Shown one piece after another: positions 48,018 to 60,300 of a DNA stretch of 64,000 nt. This DNA comes from Codonopsis lanceolata (Eukaryota; Streptophyta; Magnoliopsida; Asterales; Campanulaceae). Position 1 is the first letter of the stretch, and each line of letters begins with the position of its first letter. The notes under the pieces were generated by a model. That model was given only the letters and a program-made list of their open reading frames with translations. It was not told the DNA's origin and made no database searches. Position numbers and translations under genes: made by a program. The stretch is taken from assembly GCA_013146195.2 (NCBI GenBank), contig CM028382.1, forward strand, positions 6,084,767 through 6,148,766, in the 5' to 3' direction.

Positions 48018-51000
48018 TCAAGCACTTAGTTCTGCTTTCTCTTCCCTTTTCCTTCCTTTTCTTCTCTCAGTACCACCTTCTTGTTGGAGCTCAGCCTTCT
48101 TCTGAGCTCGAATCATTGCTCGTCTTGCTCGTGGCCGCAACTCTCGTACTTGCCGAGGAGGCATCACATAAGGTTCGAGGGGCCTATCACCAAATGGGTG
48201 CTCACTGCCTGTGAATATTCTTAATTTAAGATCTCTGTCCTGCATGTTGTATAAACAATGATTATGAGTTAAATTAACTGCATACAACATAACCAAAACA
48301 AATACAGGCAACATTGAGAAGAGCAACAGGTGCAACTAATGTCAAATTGACAATTCATATATTAGCACAAGAGCAGATGAACAATATATATGCGTAAGTA
48401 TAAAGCTCAGCTGCTACCATGTATTCTCTTCAATTTACTTTGGACGACTCACAATATGACAGTTTCTAGTAAGTTGTGAGCTTGGTGATATCCGCATTGA
48501 ATTGTACATGTATCAACTATGTATATTCATACTTTTTATTACCCTGAAATTTTTTGGCAATCCAACAGCCTCCCTGATATGCGTAGCATTATGATCCATT
48601 TGAGACTCGTTGAAAACTATGAAGGAGTTGCTTAGAGATCCATCACTACATGAATAAATGCCTCTCGAGTTGTCAATGAAAACTAAGAACCACTTCCTAA
48701 TAACTTTACTAGTTAGGCATCTGTCTTTACACCGTGGATTTGATCAAGGGCACACAAACAATGTCTGATCAGTTTGCCAATTAGGAAGAGTGATACTATC
48801 ACAATGCTAGATGGTGAAAGTCTGAAAGAGCATATTTGACATGAGCGGGCACGGTGAAGAAGGATATGATAGCTTGTACTCCTTCCATTCCAAGCAAAGA
48901 GTCTTCTATTATATTTTGAAACATTTCACTAAAAGAGTCTACTTTGATAATAAATAAAGCAATGAAATTTTGAATTTTCAAATATACCCTTCATTTCAAT
49001 ATTTTTCTACTACAATTATAAAGCTAGGTCACTGCTATCTCTCCTCTGCTTCAATGGTGTTTCCACATAAGTTAATTTTCTTCTTCATCTTCTACCTAAC
49101 GATCTTCAATCAATCTCTATCATCCAAACTCATTACTGACATCCACAATCTCTTCCCACATAGGTTGCACGGATACGGATTCGTAGATACGAGATACGGG
49201 GATACGAGATTTTTGAAAAATCCCGGATACGGATACATGGGGGGTAAAGTGTAAATATTCAAACTATAAGGACCAAAATATAAATATACATATATTATTA
49301 TTATAATATTAATATACATATATTATTTAGATATAAATAAACAGCATATATAATATAGATATATTATATACAAATAAATAGTATATACTAAATACAATAA
49401 TACTAATAATAATATATACATATATTATATAGATATAGCCTTGCAGCCTATAGGGATACTAACATACATATTATTATATAGATAAGGAGATACTAATATG
49501 CCGACAAAACGAAGAAGCCAAAATGAAAAAGAAGGCTTTGACTTCGACCGAAGAAGAAGGCTCGACGAAGAGGAAGGTTCGACTGATGAACAAGGCTCGA
49601 ACTCGAAGCAGGGGCGGTGGCTAGGGTTCGAGGTTCAGAGGCGACGACGGCTAGGGCTCGAGGGCCAGAGGCGACGGCGAGAGCGAGGAAGAAGCATCGA
49701 AGCTTATGTATGAGGTATGTCGGGTTTGTGAAAATCTGATTTATCCCCCTTGTCATCAAGACAAAACGACCGAGTTTTGAGGGGTGTATCTGGATTCGGG
49801 TCACGTATCCGGGTCAAGTATCTAGAGTTTGGAAAAGTGACAAATCGCCCCTTGACGTATCTAGGGGCGTATCCGTATCCGTCGTGTATCCAATACGCGA
49901 GACGTTGCCTTCAGAGCGTATCCGTGCATCATACTACTCGGCCTTGCAAAGGATCTCCTCCCCAATGCCGTCGAATCCTACTTGATCTCCCCCGATGTAT
50001 CCTTCCATGTTGAGCTCATTGACCCTCGATGTTCTTGCCTATTACTACAAGACAAATCAATGGCAAATGACTTATAGTTTGATCTTCAATGTCTCCAGTA
50101 TTTGAGCTAAAGATGTCTTCTTGTGGGGTCACTGTTACTGGTATAGATGTCGAAAATGATGAAATTTCATGTGGGAGCTTCATTCCGAAAGTTGCCGGCA
50201 AAGCAACGTAAACTTGCCAAGGCTATTGCTGGGATATCAAATTTTTTTCTTAAAATGATTGACTTTCAAACATGAACTCTTTGCGCGGAACAAAGGAGTA
50301 GCTGATTAAGGGCATTGCTTTGGGGTAAATAGTTATAGCGAAAAACATTCTCATGAACAGCCAAAAACCTATGCATACAACATCACTGAGTTGCATCTGA
50401 TCAAAGGTTTGATGCCATGTATAAATAATAAATAAATAAATAACAAATTAAAGAAAAAAACTATAATAAGTAAAGAAAGAAAAACAACAAATAAAAATGA
50501 AAAACGTAGAGGAAAAATAGACTTGGCTAAAATGACAAAATAAAACTAAAATATGCAGAAACAAAAGACAGTTATTCTTTGAAGACAACTCTATAATATA
50601 ACCGGCAATAACCCCAGTATATCTAAGTATGTTCAATTTAGTAATGTCCTTTCCTTTAATTTTTGCATTTCATAATTTATTAGTACGAATAACTTGGGAA
50701 AATGTTGCATGTCAAAGTAATAATCTCTACAAAGACTTGCATACTGCTTGAGAGGGTCATCAAATAAAGAAGTAAGAGTGGATATTCAACAAAATTGCTT
50801 AATCAGATGTAGGGTAAAGAGCTCCATGTAGTAGGGGAAGAGAAAAATGTATAACACTCACATCACGCAGTTTATTTCTTGGCAGCATGCGCATGACAGC
50901 TTTGCGAATGACTTCTGTAGGATCCTTAGCCATCTGATCCTTCAAACTCCTTTCTTTGAGGTGGCCGATATACCTAAAAATTAGATAACAGTTTTGACAT

Positions 51001-54000
51001 AAGACAAATATCTCAAAATATATCTGGAGGAATCTGTGGGTATCCAAATTATGCATAAACTCAATCTTTCTCATCTCCTTTTGTCCTTTTAGGTTAAGAT
51101 ATTAAGATAATCACAAAAAAGACTATGACAAGCACTTTAGATCTGGGTTCATCAATATGGCATCATTAACAATCATTCACAAAATATATTGATGGAAGAT
51201 AGTGATACTTGCCCGGTGTGCCAACGGTAATACTTGTCAGTGAGTTTCCTTCCTGTGAAACAGATTTCCTTTGCATTAAGCACAATGCACATATCCCCTT
51301 CATCACGATTAGGCTTGTATGTAGGCTTATCTTTGCCCTGAACTACAGTAGATATTTGTGATGCTAATCTGCCAAGGACCTGCATGAAATTTAAGTTGTT
51401 AACTTCAATTATTTCTTCACTATGAGCAGATAATATGGCACTCCAAAATCTGGGCTCCATTGTGAGGATTAGTTAAGATTACACCATCTCTAAGCTTTGT
51501 TTGACAACAATTCAATAACATACCATTATATTACTGGCTTGAAAAACAAAAATATGCTCCTTCACATTGGAAAAAGGCAAAACACACCTTCTGGTCATTT
51601 ACCTTTTAACCTTTTCCAGAATCACCATTCTAATTTTTACCCCAATCAAGTCAATAGAAAGAGATATGTCCAAGAATCGTTCATAAAATAGAAACGAATG
51701 GTTGACAAGGGGTTGGAACTTTCTAACCTGGCCTTTAGCATCAAACACTCTCCATCGTAGACCTTCGAGATTAATTCGTTGTATACCAGCAAGTGCTTTC
51801 TGCATCAAGATTGAAGCAATCGGGAATTTATATGTAAAATAATATCTGCTTTCCAAAACGAAAGATTAAAAGGAAACGTTTGGCCATTGATGTGATGAAA
51901 GGAGAGAAGTTCTAATGTAGTTTTGGGGTAATGATATGATAAACTGAGAGGACTTCCGGGTGTCAGTCAAAAGCAACTGCTAGCAAATGTTCGTCTTATT
52001 AAAAATCTGTCACAAGCACCCTAATCTAGAGCCTCGCAAAAACTTGAGAGGGTTTATTCTCAAAACGAGTTTAAATTGGTTTATTACATACTATGCCATC
52101 ATTCTAAAATTGGGAAAACAAATGTGCAGATATATTTTTTAAAGCGTGAAGGTTTACTACCTAGTGTTGAAAGATTCAAGTGTAGCAAGCAACTCATTTA
52201 ACAAAGACCTACTTTAGGAATATAAGCATGCTTAAGGATGGCAAGGTAATCCTTGAAATCTGTTGGACCACGGTATTATGTTAAGGCACCACAATCAGCA
52301 ATTTTTGCCTATGACTTGTATAGGGATATCATAATATAACCTATTACCCCCTCCGTCCCAACAACGGAGTCGCATTTGACAAGTCAAACTTTTTACTATC
52401 ATACTTTTGGATCTCTATATTTCCTTTGAACTGCATTAAAATCATATACTTTTTGTATGACATGTATGATAAATATTGTTTTTTTTTTGAAAAGAAAGAA
52501 ATCACTGAAAACCTAATAGAATTTTTAGTTGAAATTTTAGAAGTGCGAGTCTTTTTCTGGGACAAACCAAAATGAAAAGTATGAATATTTATGGGGGAAG
52601 GAGATAGTACATCAACTACTACACACAACCCAAATGCCCTAAAGCAGAAAATCGAGTCATGACATAGAAAGTAAAATGAGAGATCAAGAAGTGGGGGATT
52701 TGCTTTTGATCTCCTGGAACTAATCAAGATTAACCTTGCCAACAAGACCAAGAAGTACTGCACAAAGAAGCCTTCTACTGAACTCGCGATTTAAAGTAGC
52801 ATGTAAAATGATTTCAATGTTTATCTCACTCAGCCTTCTTCGTCTTTGAGAAGGCATGTATTAAGCAACATGACTGCTGCTTAAAAATGAATAAAACCTA
52901 GCAATACACAAATTTGAATACTGGATTTCTGATACCCCACAATGAATATCAATGAGAATGCTCAGGTTTATGGGTTCAACCAATTGGTGTTAGCTTGGTC
53001 ATTCTCATCCACGTACCTAAAATGACATTTGAAATTGGTACCCGACTTGTAAAACTCCAGCACTACTCTTAAGGACAGTACATTTCACAAACACATTGTG
53101 TGCCTCAGCAAACGTTGCAATAAATCACCATATTTGGATCAATAAGGTGAGGATAAAACAAGGTCTTGGGCCTTGAACATGCATCTTTCATCAGTTTGGT
53201 CCTCGTGTTCTAAGCTTTTAGTATGGTCCCCAAACTCCACGTACCTAAAATGACATTTGAAATTGGTACCCGACTTGTAAAACTCCAGCACTACTCTTAA
53301 GGACAGTACATTTCACAAACACATTGTGTGCCTCAGCAAACGTTGCAATAAATCACCATATTTGGATCAATAAGGTGAGGATAAAACAAGGTCTTGGGCC
53401 TTGAACATGCATCTTTCATCAGTTTGGTCCTTGTGTTCTAAGCTTTTAGTATGGTCCCCAAACTCGACTTTCGCTGCTAATTTGACCCCCAACAGCGTTA
53501 CCTTCTGCTGTTCCCTGTAAACTCCTACTAAATTGACCAAACTATCCATACACAGATAAAATCTCCGATCTAACAAGACATAACCAGAAATGGGAGAAAA
53601 AGAAGACCCAACAGACATCATCATCTTCACCTAAAACCTTACCAACAAATGTTCACTCTCATGATTCTGCCGCCCTCCCCCACATCAAGTAACCTTCATC
53701 GATAATGTCACACCCCTACCCCTTCAACCCCCACCCCCAAAATCGCTTCTCTATGTCTCTCATCTTTCATGGTGACCTAGTAGATGCCCCCACCATCATT
53801 GTCGAACCTACTGCCGGTAAGGTCTCTCTTCCCTCTTGGTCTATCCATGTCTCATCTCTCAAGGCTTCTAGATCTCGTCAAGTATTGAATATCTAAATCT
53901 CGTCCGAAAATAGGCTTTAGTTTCAGATATCTGACAACCTTAGGCACAAATCAGGAATACCTAACCCAGAATATCCCCTTCCCGTAGAAGAAAAATGGTG

Positions 54001-55095
54001 TAAATGGGTTTGTCAACTACACTTCTTGAATCAGTTCAACAAATACTCCTTCCGTCCCAAATTGTGGGTCCCAATTTATTTTTTTGAAAAATTTAAGCAA
54101 GTTGACTTTTAGGCCATTTTAGTACTCCCTCCATTCTGAAAGAACGACATCTTACATATTTAGACTTATAAAAAAAAAGACTGTTCCAAAAGACGTGCAC
54201 TTTCTAATCTTTTCTTTTTGGGATGTTACTTTTACCTTGATTTTATTCCTACTTTAATTGATGGACCCGACTCTAATATTTATAATAGAGACAATAACCT
54301 TTCCTAGATTTGTGTGTCCAGTCAAACAAAACTCTTTTTAGGAATGGAGGGAGTAGTACATATACATGAACGCCCATAACGTCCACACTATAAGGTTGCT
54401 GTGCTCATTAGGATATGCGAGACAGCAACATTGAATTCAGTAACTTTACAGGAAACAGACACTCATTTTGGGACTAAAAGTATCCAAAAAGGGACACTCA
54501 AGTTCGAGACAGAAGGAGTAATTGTATTTGTTTTAATTGTAAAACAAGTGGATTTATCTAACTCAAAATTTTACTAGGTTCATGCTATGAACATTATTGT
54601 TTCTCAATTTTTTGTGTTTTTCAAGTGTTTGTTTTTTACTGAGTACCGAGTACTATCAGATTTCCAGAACTCAACTTACACATAGACTTTATCTTTTGTG
54701 GATGATAGTGAGAAATGGACATGTTTTTATTTCAAGTTTTATTAGTTATAAGTGTTTACCTGTTTCTATTTTCTATTCTCTTTTTTTTTCCTTCGGTTGA
54801 AATGAATTAAACGCTAGTTATCCCACAGAGTGACACTGACCCTACATTAAGGGCAGTCTCCGAATATCAGATAATATTAATGATAACAGTATGAAAGGAT
54901 AAACTGTCAGTCAATAATAAAGAAGTTTGAAGTATCAGGACTAAACTAAGGTGCAAGTCAAGAAAAAAAAAATATCCATAAAGCAATGCTAAGTTGCATA
55001 GGATGCTCCTGCACACTATGAGTGCGGAAAGTATAAGGGAAAATAGAAAATTTTGCCTTGAGGTTGCCATTGAAAGACTGAGCTGCAGCTGCCAT
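48018..55095 (-). CDS. RPL13: Mitochondrial ribosomal protein L13 (bL13m)
   Basis: Five exons in transcription order are 55095-55057, 51799-51728, 51379-51213, 50973-50862 and 48239-48018, in phase and encoding 203 residues. The L13 core is unmistakable: WRVFDAKGQ, VLGRLASQIS, GKDKPTYKPN, GDMCIVLNA, FTGRKLTDKYYRWHTG, YIGHLKERSL, DPTEVIRKAVMRMLP and GDRPLEP. A basic tail (RRKGRKREEK) follows. L13 is an early-assembling protein of the large ribosomal subunit; this plant lineage is the nuclear gene resembling Arabidopsis At3g01790, from memory mitochondrial. No long presequence is evident (MAAAAQSFNGNLK). Introns 1 and 3 begin with GC instead of GT. Intron 1 (3.26 kb) and intron 4 (2.62 kb) are filled with transposons. 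The gene converges on MOC1. Confidence 0.92.
49054..50212 (+). pseudogene. DUF538 family gene fragment, disrupted
   Basis: The 5' part from 49054 encodes a signal-peptide-like start (MVFPHKLIFFFIFYLT) followed by SSKLITDIHNLFPH. After the hAT-like element at 49161-49933 the homology resumes with GLAKDLLPNAVESYLISPD and VELIDP. It then continues, after a frame change, through a segment like TYSLIFNVSSI, and ends with TVTGIDVENDEISCGSF and a frame change to a stop. These are the order and style of plant DUF538 proteins, small secreted-type proteins of unknown role. A stop after SSI and several frame changes make it a pseudogene. It sits on the strand opposite to L13, inside its intron 4. Confidence 0.75.
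49161..49933. mobile_element. hAT-like element (family copy 2) within the DUF538 fragment
   Basis: The left end TAGGTTGCACGGATACGG and right end CGTATCCGTGCATCATA are inverted and match the element in MOC1 intron 4 in the opposite orientation. Both copies have dense GGATACG repeats near the ends. A target duplication is not visible here, so this copy is older or its flanks were altered. It splits the DUF538 reading frame. Confidence 0.8.
52345..52609. mobile_element. Stowaway-like MITE in L13 intron 1
   Basis: Begins TACCCCCTCCGTCCCAA and ends GGGGGAAGGAGATAGTA, inverted with TA edges. The inner TGGGACAAACCAAAATG is typical of plant Stowaway ends. Confidence 0.75.
53008..53463. repeat. Near-perfect 228-bp tandem duplication in L13 intron 1
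   Basis: Units 53008-53235 and 53236-53463 match base for base except for one C/T difference (CCTCGTG versus CCTTGTG). That indicates a very recent event, or a collapsed or expanded assembly. It contains no exon of L13. The right unit is followed by TCGACTTTCGC, which differs from the left junction. Confidence 0.93.
54044..54520. mobile_element. Stowaway-like MITE nested in a Stowaway-like MITE (L13 intron 1)
   Basis: The outer element starts TACTCCTTCCGTCCCAAATT and ends GACAGAAGGAGTA. The inner element, 54123-54355, starts TACTCCCTCCATTC and ends GGAATGGAGGGAGTA, with TA at both of its edges. The inner insertion separates the outer arm GTTGACTTTTAGGCCATTTTAG from the rest of the outer element. 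Confidence 0.75.
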
Positions 55096-56113
55096 TTTAC
55101 TCACACTATTTTGTCCACCCTACGAGAGTCGAACATAATGGATTAGTACGTACATTATGTGACTGAAGTAGTTGCTTTATCAGAACGAATTACTTTAAGG
55201 CAATTGATGTAGTGTCAATGATTCTACACCATGCAAATGCAACACAAACCATCACAACAAGATTCCATAAAAACAAACAGTTATGATGAGTGTAGTGGCC
55301 AAGGCGTCTTGGAATTGGAGTCCACGCACAATTGAGGTCACCATAAGGGTGACTAAGTGAAGTAAGAAGTCGGTTATCAAAGTGTAATTTGATAACAATC
55401 TCCATAATCTAATAAAAGTGCACCTTAAGTTGTGCAATTTCAACTAGAGATAAGTAAACATAACTAAGCAAAGTTAGGCAGATTCAACCTCGACTCTAAA
55501 TGAAATCAAACAGATAATGGCTGAAAGGAGGAAGGGGATGGGTGATAAATTAATAGACAAAGCACCATACCTCAGGAACTGGAAAGAAACCAACAAACTC
55601 CAAGGAACTGGAAACTGTGAACGTGGTTTTAATTGAAGCATCCTTCCTTATTTATTAAGAGTGGCAAAAAAGCTCTAATATGCTCCTTAGCTAAGAATAC
55701 ATAGCACTCATTCCCTAGCGTGGTTTTAACTTTAAATTGATTTGCATTTTGTTTTTTCTGTTGTTCGTAGATTAGGTCATTATAGCTTTGATTTAGTGGA
55801 ACCTCAAACTATAAAAACTATTCGATCCTAGAACATACAGCAGGTCAGGCGCATGCTCACATTACCCCTTCCTACCTGTACCTTTAAAATAAAACCAACA
55901 AAAATCTCAACTCTAACAAAGGACAAACAGGAAAGAATTCACGTTCCAATTTGAAACCACAAAACAAAACCAAAATCGTATTAACCACATTTTCCCAGTT
56001 CAACCGGGAAGATGAATAATCGGAGAACATAGATACACATACCTAAACATAAAGCAGGTTAAAGGCGAAAACAATTAATTGATTGATTTGAGAGTGACGG
56101 AGAGAAAACTCAC

Positions 56114-56200
56114 TGGGCGGCCGATCGGATCACGAGCTGCGTTGGGACTGGGAGAGAGAGATTACAGACTTACAGTTAGTAAATGTAAATGCAAAACCTC
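56114..56200 (-). promoter_or_regulatory. Possible 5' UTR exon of L13
   Basis: On the minus strand a CT-rich leader is followed by CCGCCCA and GTGAGTTTT, a good 5' splice site at 56113. An acceptor TCTCGTAG lies just before the L13 start codon, near 55,120. A leader intron of about 1 kb is therefore plausible. The upstream limit is a guess. Confidence 0.4.
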
Positions 56201-57881
56201 CCTAAAACCCCTCATTTGTCATTTCATTTGCCCCAAACGTTAAGACGGAACAGTGAGCCAATTTTACATTCCCCCACCCCCAAGAAAATATTTTAGGTCA
56301 ATAAGATCCCCATTTTCATTTTTTTGCTCAAGTAATATACTGTAGTTATGCATATGTGTGCATTAAACCTCGGCCACACATTGCCCTTACACAAGTTTGG
56401 CCTTCTTTCTTTTCAATTTGAAGGCTAGGACATTAAGGAACAAACTCAAACTCGACACTTGTTAGAGAGGGTACAACAGCGTATCAAAATTGGTTTTTAC
56501 CAAATTGTTCACCCACAATAAAGTATCTTCTCTAAATAAGAGAATGAAGGCTTAAGTTCATAAACAAATCTAAATAAGAAAATTTAAGAAGGCTTAAAGT
56601 ATCATTCATTAATAAATATTTGATTATCTTGAAATATACTGAAACAAATAATTATAACAACTCATGCCAACTCATGCATAAAATTAGCCGCAAGTGTTAT
56701 AAGTTACTTCAACTTGAGATGCCGCTAAACCCGGAGCAAGTGGAGAAGTTCAATCGGCTTTCTCTCTCACTCTCCATATAATGAAGTGGGTCTCGTTTAT
56801 TTTTTTTTCTTTGATTTTCGGTCTTTTTGTAATAAAAAAAATTGATACTCATAAGTTACTCAAACAAAAAACTCATACAACAACTTGACACAAACCTCAA
56901 TAATCTTTCATAACCTCACCATCTTTATTTCCAATAACTTCAAATTTTGGGGGAAAAATAATAATTTAATATCCAAATGAGTCAAACCAAATCTATATTT
57001 ATAAATAAAAATGTGTACTTGTTAAAAATAATGTTTTTATTTTTTTTTGAATTACAAAAAGGCCGAAAATCATTCGGAAAAAAAATGGCATGGCCCCACT
57101 TCCTTGTTTGAAGAGAGAGAGAGAGCGGCAGAAATTGTTGAGTATCCAAACCAGATACTCTATTTTAGATTTGGTTTAGATTGTGTTGAAGTTTGATACT
57201 CCATTGTTCAGCCAGATAGTGATTAAATTCCATGAAGAGAAGAGAAGCCTTGATGGTTTCAAGTTTCAACTTTTAATTGTGACTGGCTAGTGGCTGCTTG
57301 CCAGATTCGGCACCTTGACGAACAAGAGAAAACATTCAGACATTGCTTCCCCAAGTAGAGAATTCATTCATTCTCTCCTAAGCCCTGCCTCAAGTCGTAG
57401 ATTTCAATTGCACTTGCGCAGTCCACCGCTGTTTCTCCTCCATGAATCATGATTGTGGGTGCCAACTGCCGAGAACGGAGAATATCCCTGATATCGTCGT
57501 TGTTATTCATATCCCAAATTTCAGGTCAGATGTATTCAAGTGTTCTCAATTTTCAACCTTGTAGTTGGTAGACACACAGGGTAATATAAAATCCAAGTCT
57601 TGAACCTCAAATATGGAACCAAATAGTACAAGACAATGATCCTTGTCTAATTCTAAAAACAGCTTAAATTAGGAATTATACTTGAAATGGAAGAAATACT
57701 AGATTACATCTCTATGAACCACTTGCAGCAAAAATACCTGAAAGTAGTAACAGTACATGAATGTAACAAGACTACACATTTTCCACCTAATACACTTTTA
57801 CTACATACGAGTATCTCACAAGAGCTTCCCACAAACTTCACTAATTTGCACTTCACCATCAACTGAAAAATATGCAGCTTT
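56201..57881. other. Intergenic between L13 and the methyltransferase gene
   Basis: AT-rich and gene-free on inspection. It should contain the L13 promoter (minus strand, rightward) and the methyltransferase 3' UTR near 57,700-57,881. A GAGAGAGAGAGAG patch sits near 57,112. Confidence 0.5.
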
Positions 57882-60300
57882 TTATAGGGTAATTTCATAT
57901 ATAACTCCCTCTAGATCTGCAATCACCCTTCTTGTCCCAGTAATTTCTTTGATATTTAAGCCATGCTGAATAGCTTCTTTAGTCACCATCACATCCATCC
58001 TGCGCCAAAAACAGTACGACTACGTAACCATTACCAACCAACAAGCAAAGATTACACCTGGCGCGGGGATTCAAGAATGCAAACAGATTCAATTTGCTAA
58101 TCCTTTCTCAAGCACCCAATACTTTCATAGTGGTTACTAAAGATTAACAATTTTTTTTTCCATTTCAAAAAGTGCAGTCACCAGATATACGCTAGTTAGC
58201 ATATAATGTGAATTCAAACATTAAAATACAATATAATTTTTGAAACCCGCATGCATAAAAACAAAAATCTGTATGATTGCAATGTGGGGTCAAGGAACAC
58301 AAACTTCTACTCATTAGACAAATAATACTTGCACTTAAAATTTTCTAGATGAATATTTTTTATATAGTGATGCCACCTCAGTTATAGCAATCATGCAATT
58401 CTTGGCCAGAAATGTGGTTAAAGTGATTTCATTCAAGAATCAGCTTCTTACACTTTTGTCCGAGAGATATAGCCCAGTATAAATTTGCATCGCCCTTCAC
58501 CACGGTCACGGAGGAGCTGTTCCACAGTATCGAAAAGCAGTGGGATGTTACTTTGCTGAAAGCTTACCGGAAGTCAAGGCTTTTCTGACATTTATTCTGA
58601 GTTGCCATCATTGTGTGAGGGTGAAAGCATTTTGCCTCTGTGTAGCTCAACACGTTTTAATTTAACTCTACGTGTTTCAAACAGTGGAGCTAATATCACT
58701 TGTTATTTAGCAAGGTGACGATCAAAAAGATAATGTACTCAACATGTATTCCAAAATGACAATGAAAATCATTTGCAGGAGCCTTGGGCACTGATCAATT
58801 TTTTTAAATTGTTATTATGATTCTACCTTCACTTGGTTCCACTCTATTTTCTATCCAAACCTTAAATTGTTGGACAAGGGGGCAGAGAAGTTAGCAAACC
58901 AGGTCAATCCACTTCCTCTTATTTTGCTCTCGATCAAGCTAAAATATAAGGTCCTCGAGTTAATTTTATCAATCATGTTGAAGTAATGCGAGGAGGACCC
59001 AAACATATTGTATAATACAGATTTCGTAATCGTTCATGCTATACTTCTGTAACCTGTTCCACCTTGCTGAATCTAAAGCTGGCTGCTATCCTCACCACCA
59101 GTGCTTAAGATACAAGTGTTCACTACTACTGCTTTTCCTAGTCATGCCAACTTTCCTCTTAGACCTTTGACATCTACCCGCTAATAGACTGTCCCTATCC
59201 ACATTAGAGAGGGAGAGAAACAAAGACCTCGACCCTCTCAGTTTCTCCAACCACATTGTAATGTTTCTTCCTTCATCTATATTACAGAGTAAACATCTAG
59301 CATATCAGATAATCTCACAGCCAACGAAACTTCTCCATGGTATAGTATCCTCGAGGGAATAAAAAGTTTCTTGACGAACTTCATTAATTAAGAAACTTAT
59401 TTTCAACATTTAAGTGCATCATTTGACACTAAATCAGAGGGGAATGAAATGATTATGATTCTAATCATGAAACATGAACAAACATTAATAGTGAAAGTTC
59501 TATTCTCTAAATCTTTTTTTTTTATTAAGTAAATTCTATTCTCTAAATCTTACAAATCAATGATGACCTATTTAGACAAATTCTTGGTACTATGACTGTA
59601 TGATACATGAGATCTATAAAAAGGAGTGAATGTAGACTACTATTACATATTGCTGACTGGCTTATTACGAAAAGGTGTACACTCTTTGACGTCAACAGGT
59701 TCGCAGAAGTTTCTAACTAGCTTATTTTTCAAAACTGATTCTGCATACATGTCACGATTATGACGAATTACAAGCTTTATCAATACCAGGATCTTGCACA
59801 GTAATATTATGGACAGTTAACCGTAAAAGTAAGGTATGAGGACAGACACATAATTACTTCAAATAGTAAGTGATAGATGTAAAAAACTAGGATATAGATG
59901 TCAGCTCCAAGCACCAGATCAAATCCTCCTAGATGCTTCTGTAAAATTTGGCTGAGGTGATCGGAATTTCCCCATTCTAGCTTCTCAGCGATTAAGCCTG
60001 TTTACAATGTCAGAATTCGATATAGCAACCACACATATGCTTTTCTCAACTTTATTTCCTTACCACCACAAGCATTAGATTTCTCAGAAGAATTTTGAAG
60101 CTCTATGTTTTTCTTCAAAATCTGAATGAGTAAAACATAACATAACATGGACTATTAAAACATGAAAATAGGAATTACAAAACTAACCAAAATTTCAAAC
60201 ATTAGACTGTCATCTCGTAACCTTGCCTTGAGAACTTCCTCATTATGATCCGTTAGCATGACTTCACGGCAAAATCGGCTGCAGAGTATTCCAGTTACAC
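57882..60300 (-). CDS. Methyltransferase family 16 protein (METTL21-like lysine methyltransferase), 3' part
   Basis: Five exons in transcription order are 60300-60227, 60121-60064, 59997-59888, 58555-58452 and 57999-57882, all in phase. They encode the C-terminal ~155 residues: VTGILCSRFCREVMLTDHNE, EVLKILKKNIEL, LIAEKLEW, GGFDLVLGADIYI, PLLFDTVEQLL, CKFILGYISR and LEGVIYEITL with a stop. These match the class-I SAM methyltransferase fold of the METTL21-like family, which methylates lysines on chaperones and other proteins; TDHN is the acidic loop binding SAM ribose. The first exon begins mid-codon, and the preceding glycine-rich ELGxG exon is not visible to the LINE at 61.3 kb. The 5' part lies beyond the window or is lost. 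The first intron starts GC. The donor after exon 59997-59888 (CTA/GTTTTT) is weak. Confidence 0.82.

Larger units (their letters stand above)
48877..50300. mobile_element. Split Stowaway-like MITE enclosing a gene fragment
   Basis: The left end TACTCCTTCCATTCCAAGC with following AAGAGTCT...GAAACATTTCAC (48877 to ~48960) and the right end GACTTTCAAACATGAACTC...GGAACAAAGGAGTA (~50250-50300) correspond to the two ends of the MITE family seen whole at 14,073-14,252. Between them lies a DUF538 gene copy. Either the MITE captured the fragment, or something inserted into the MITE. Located in L13 intron 4. Confidence 0.6.
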
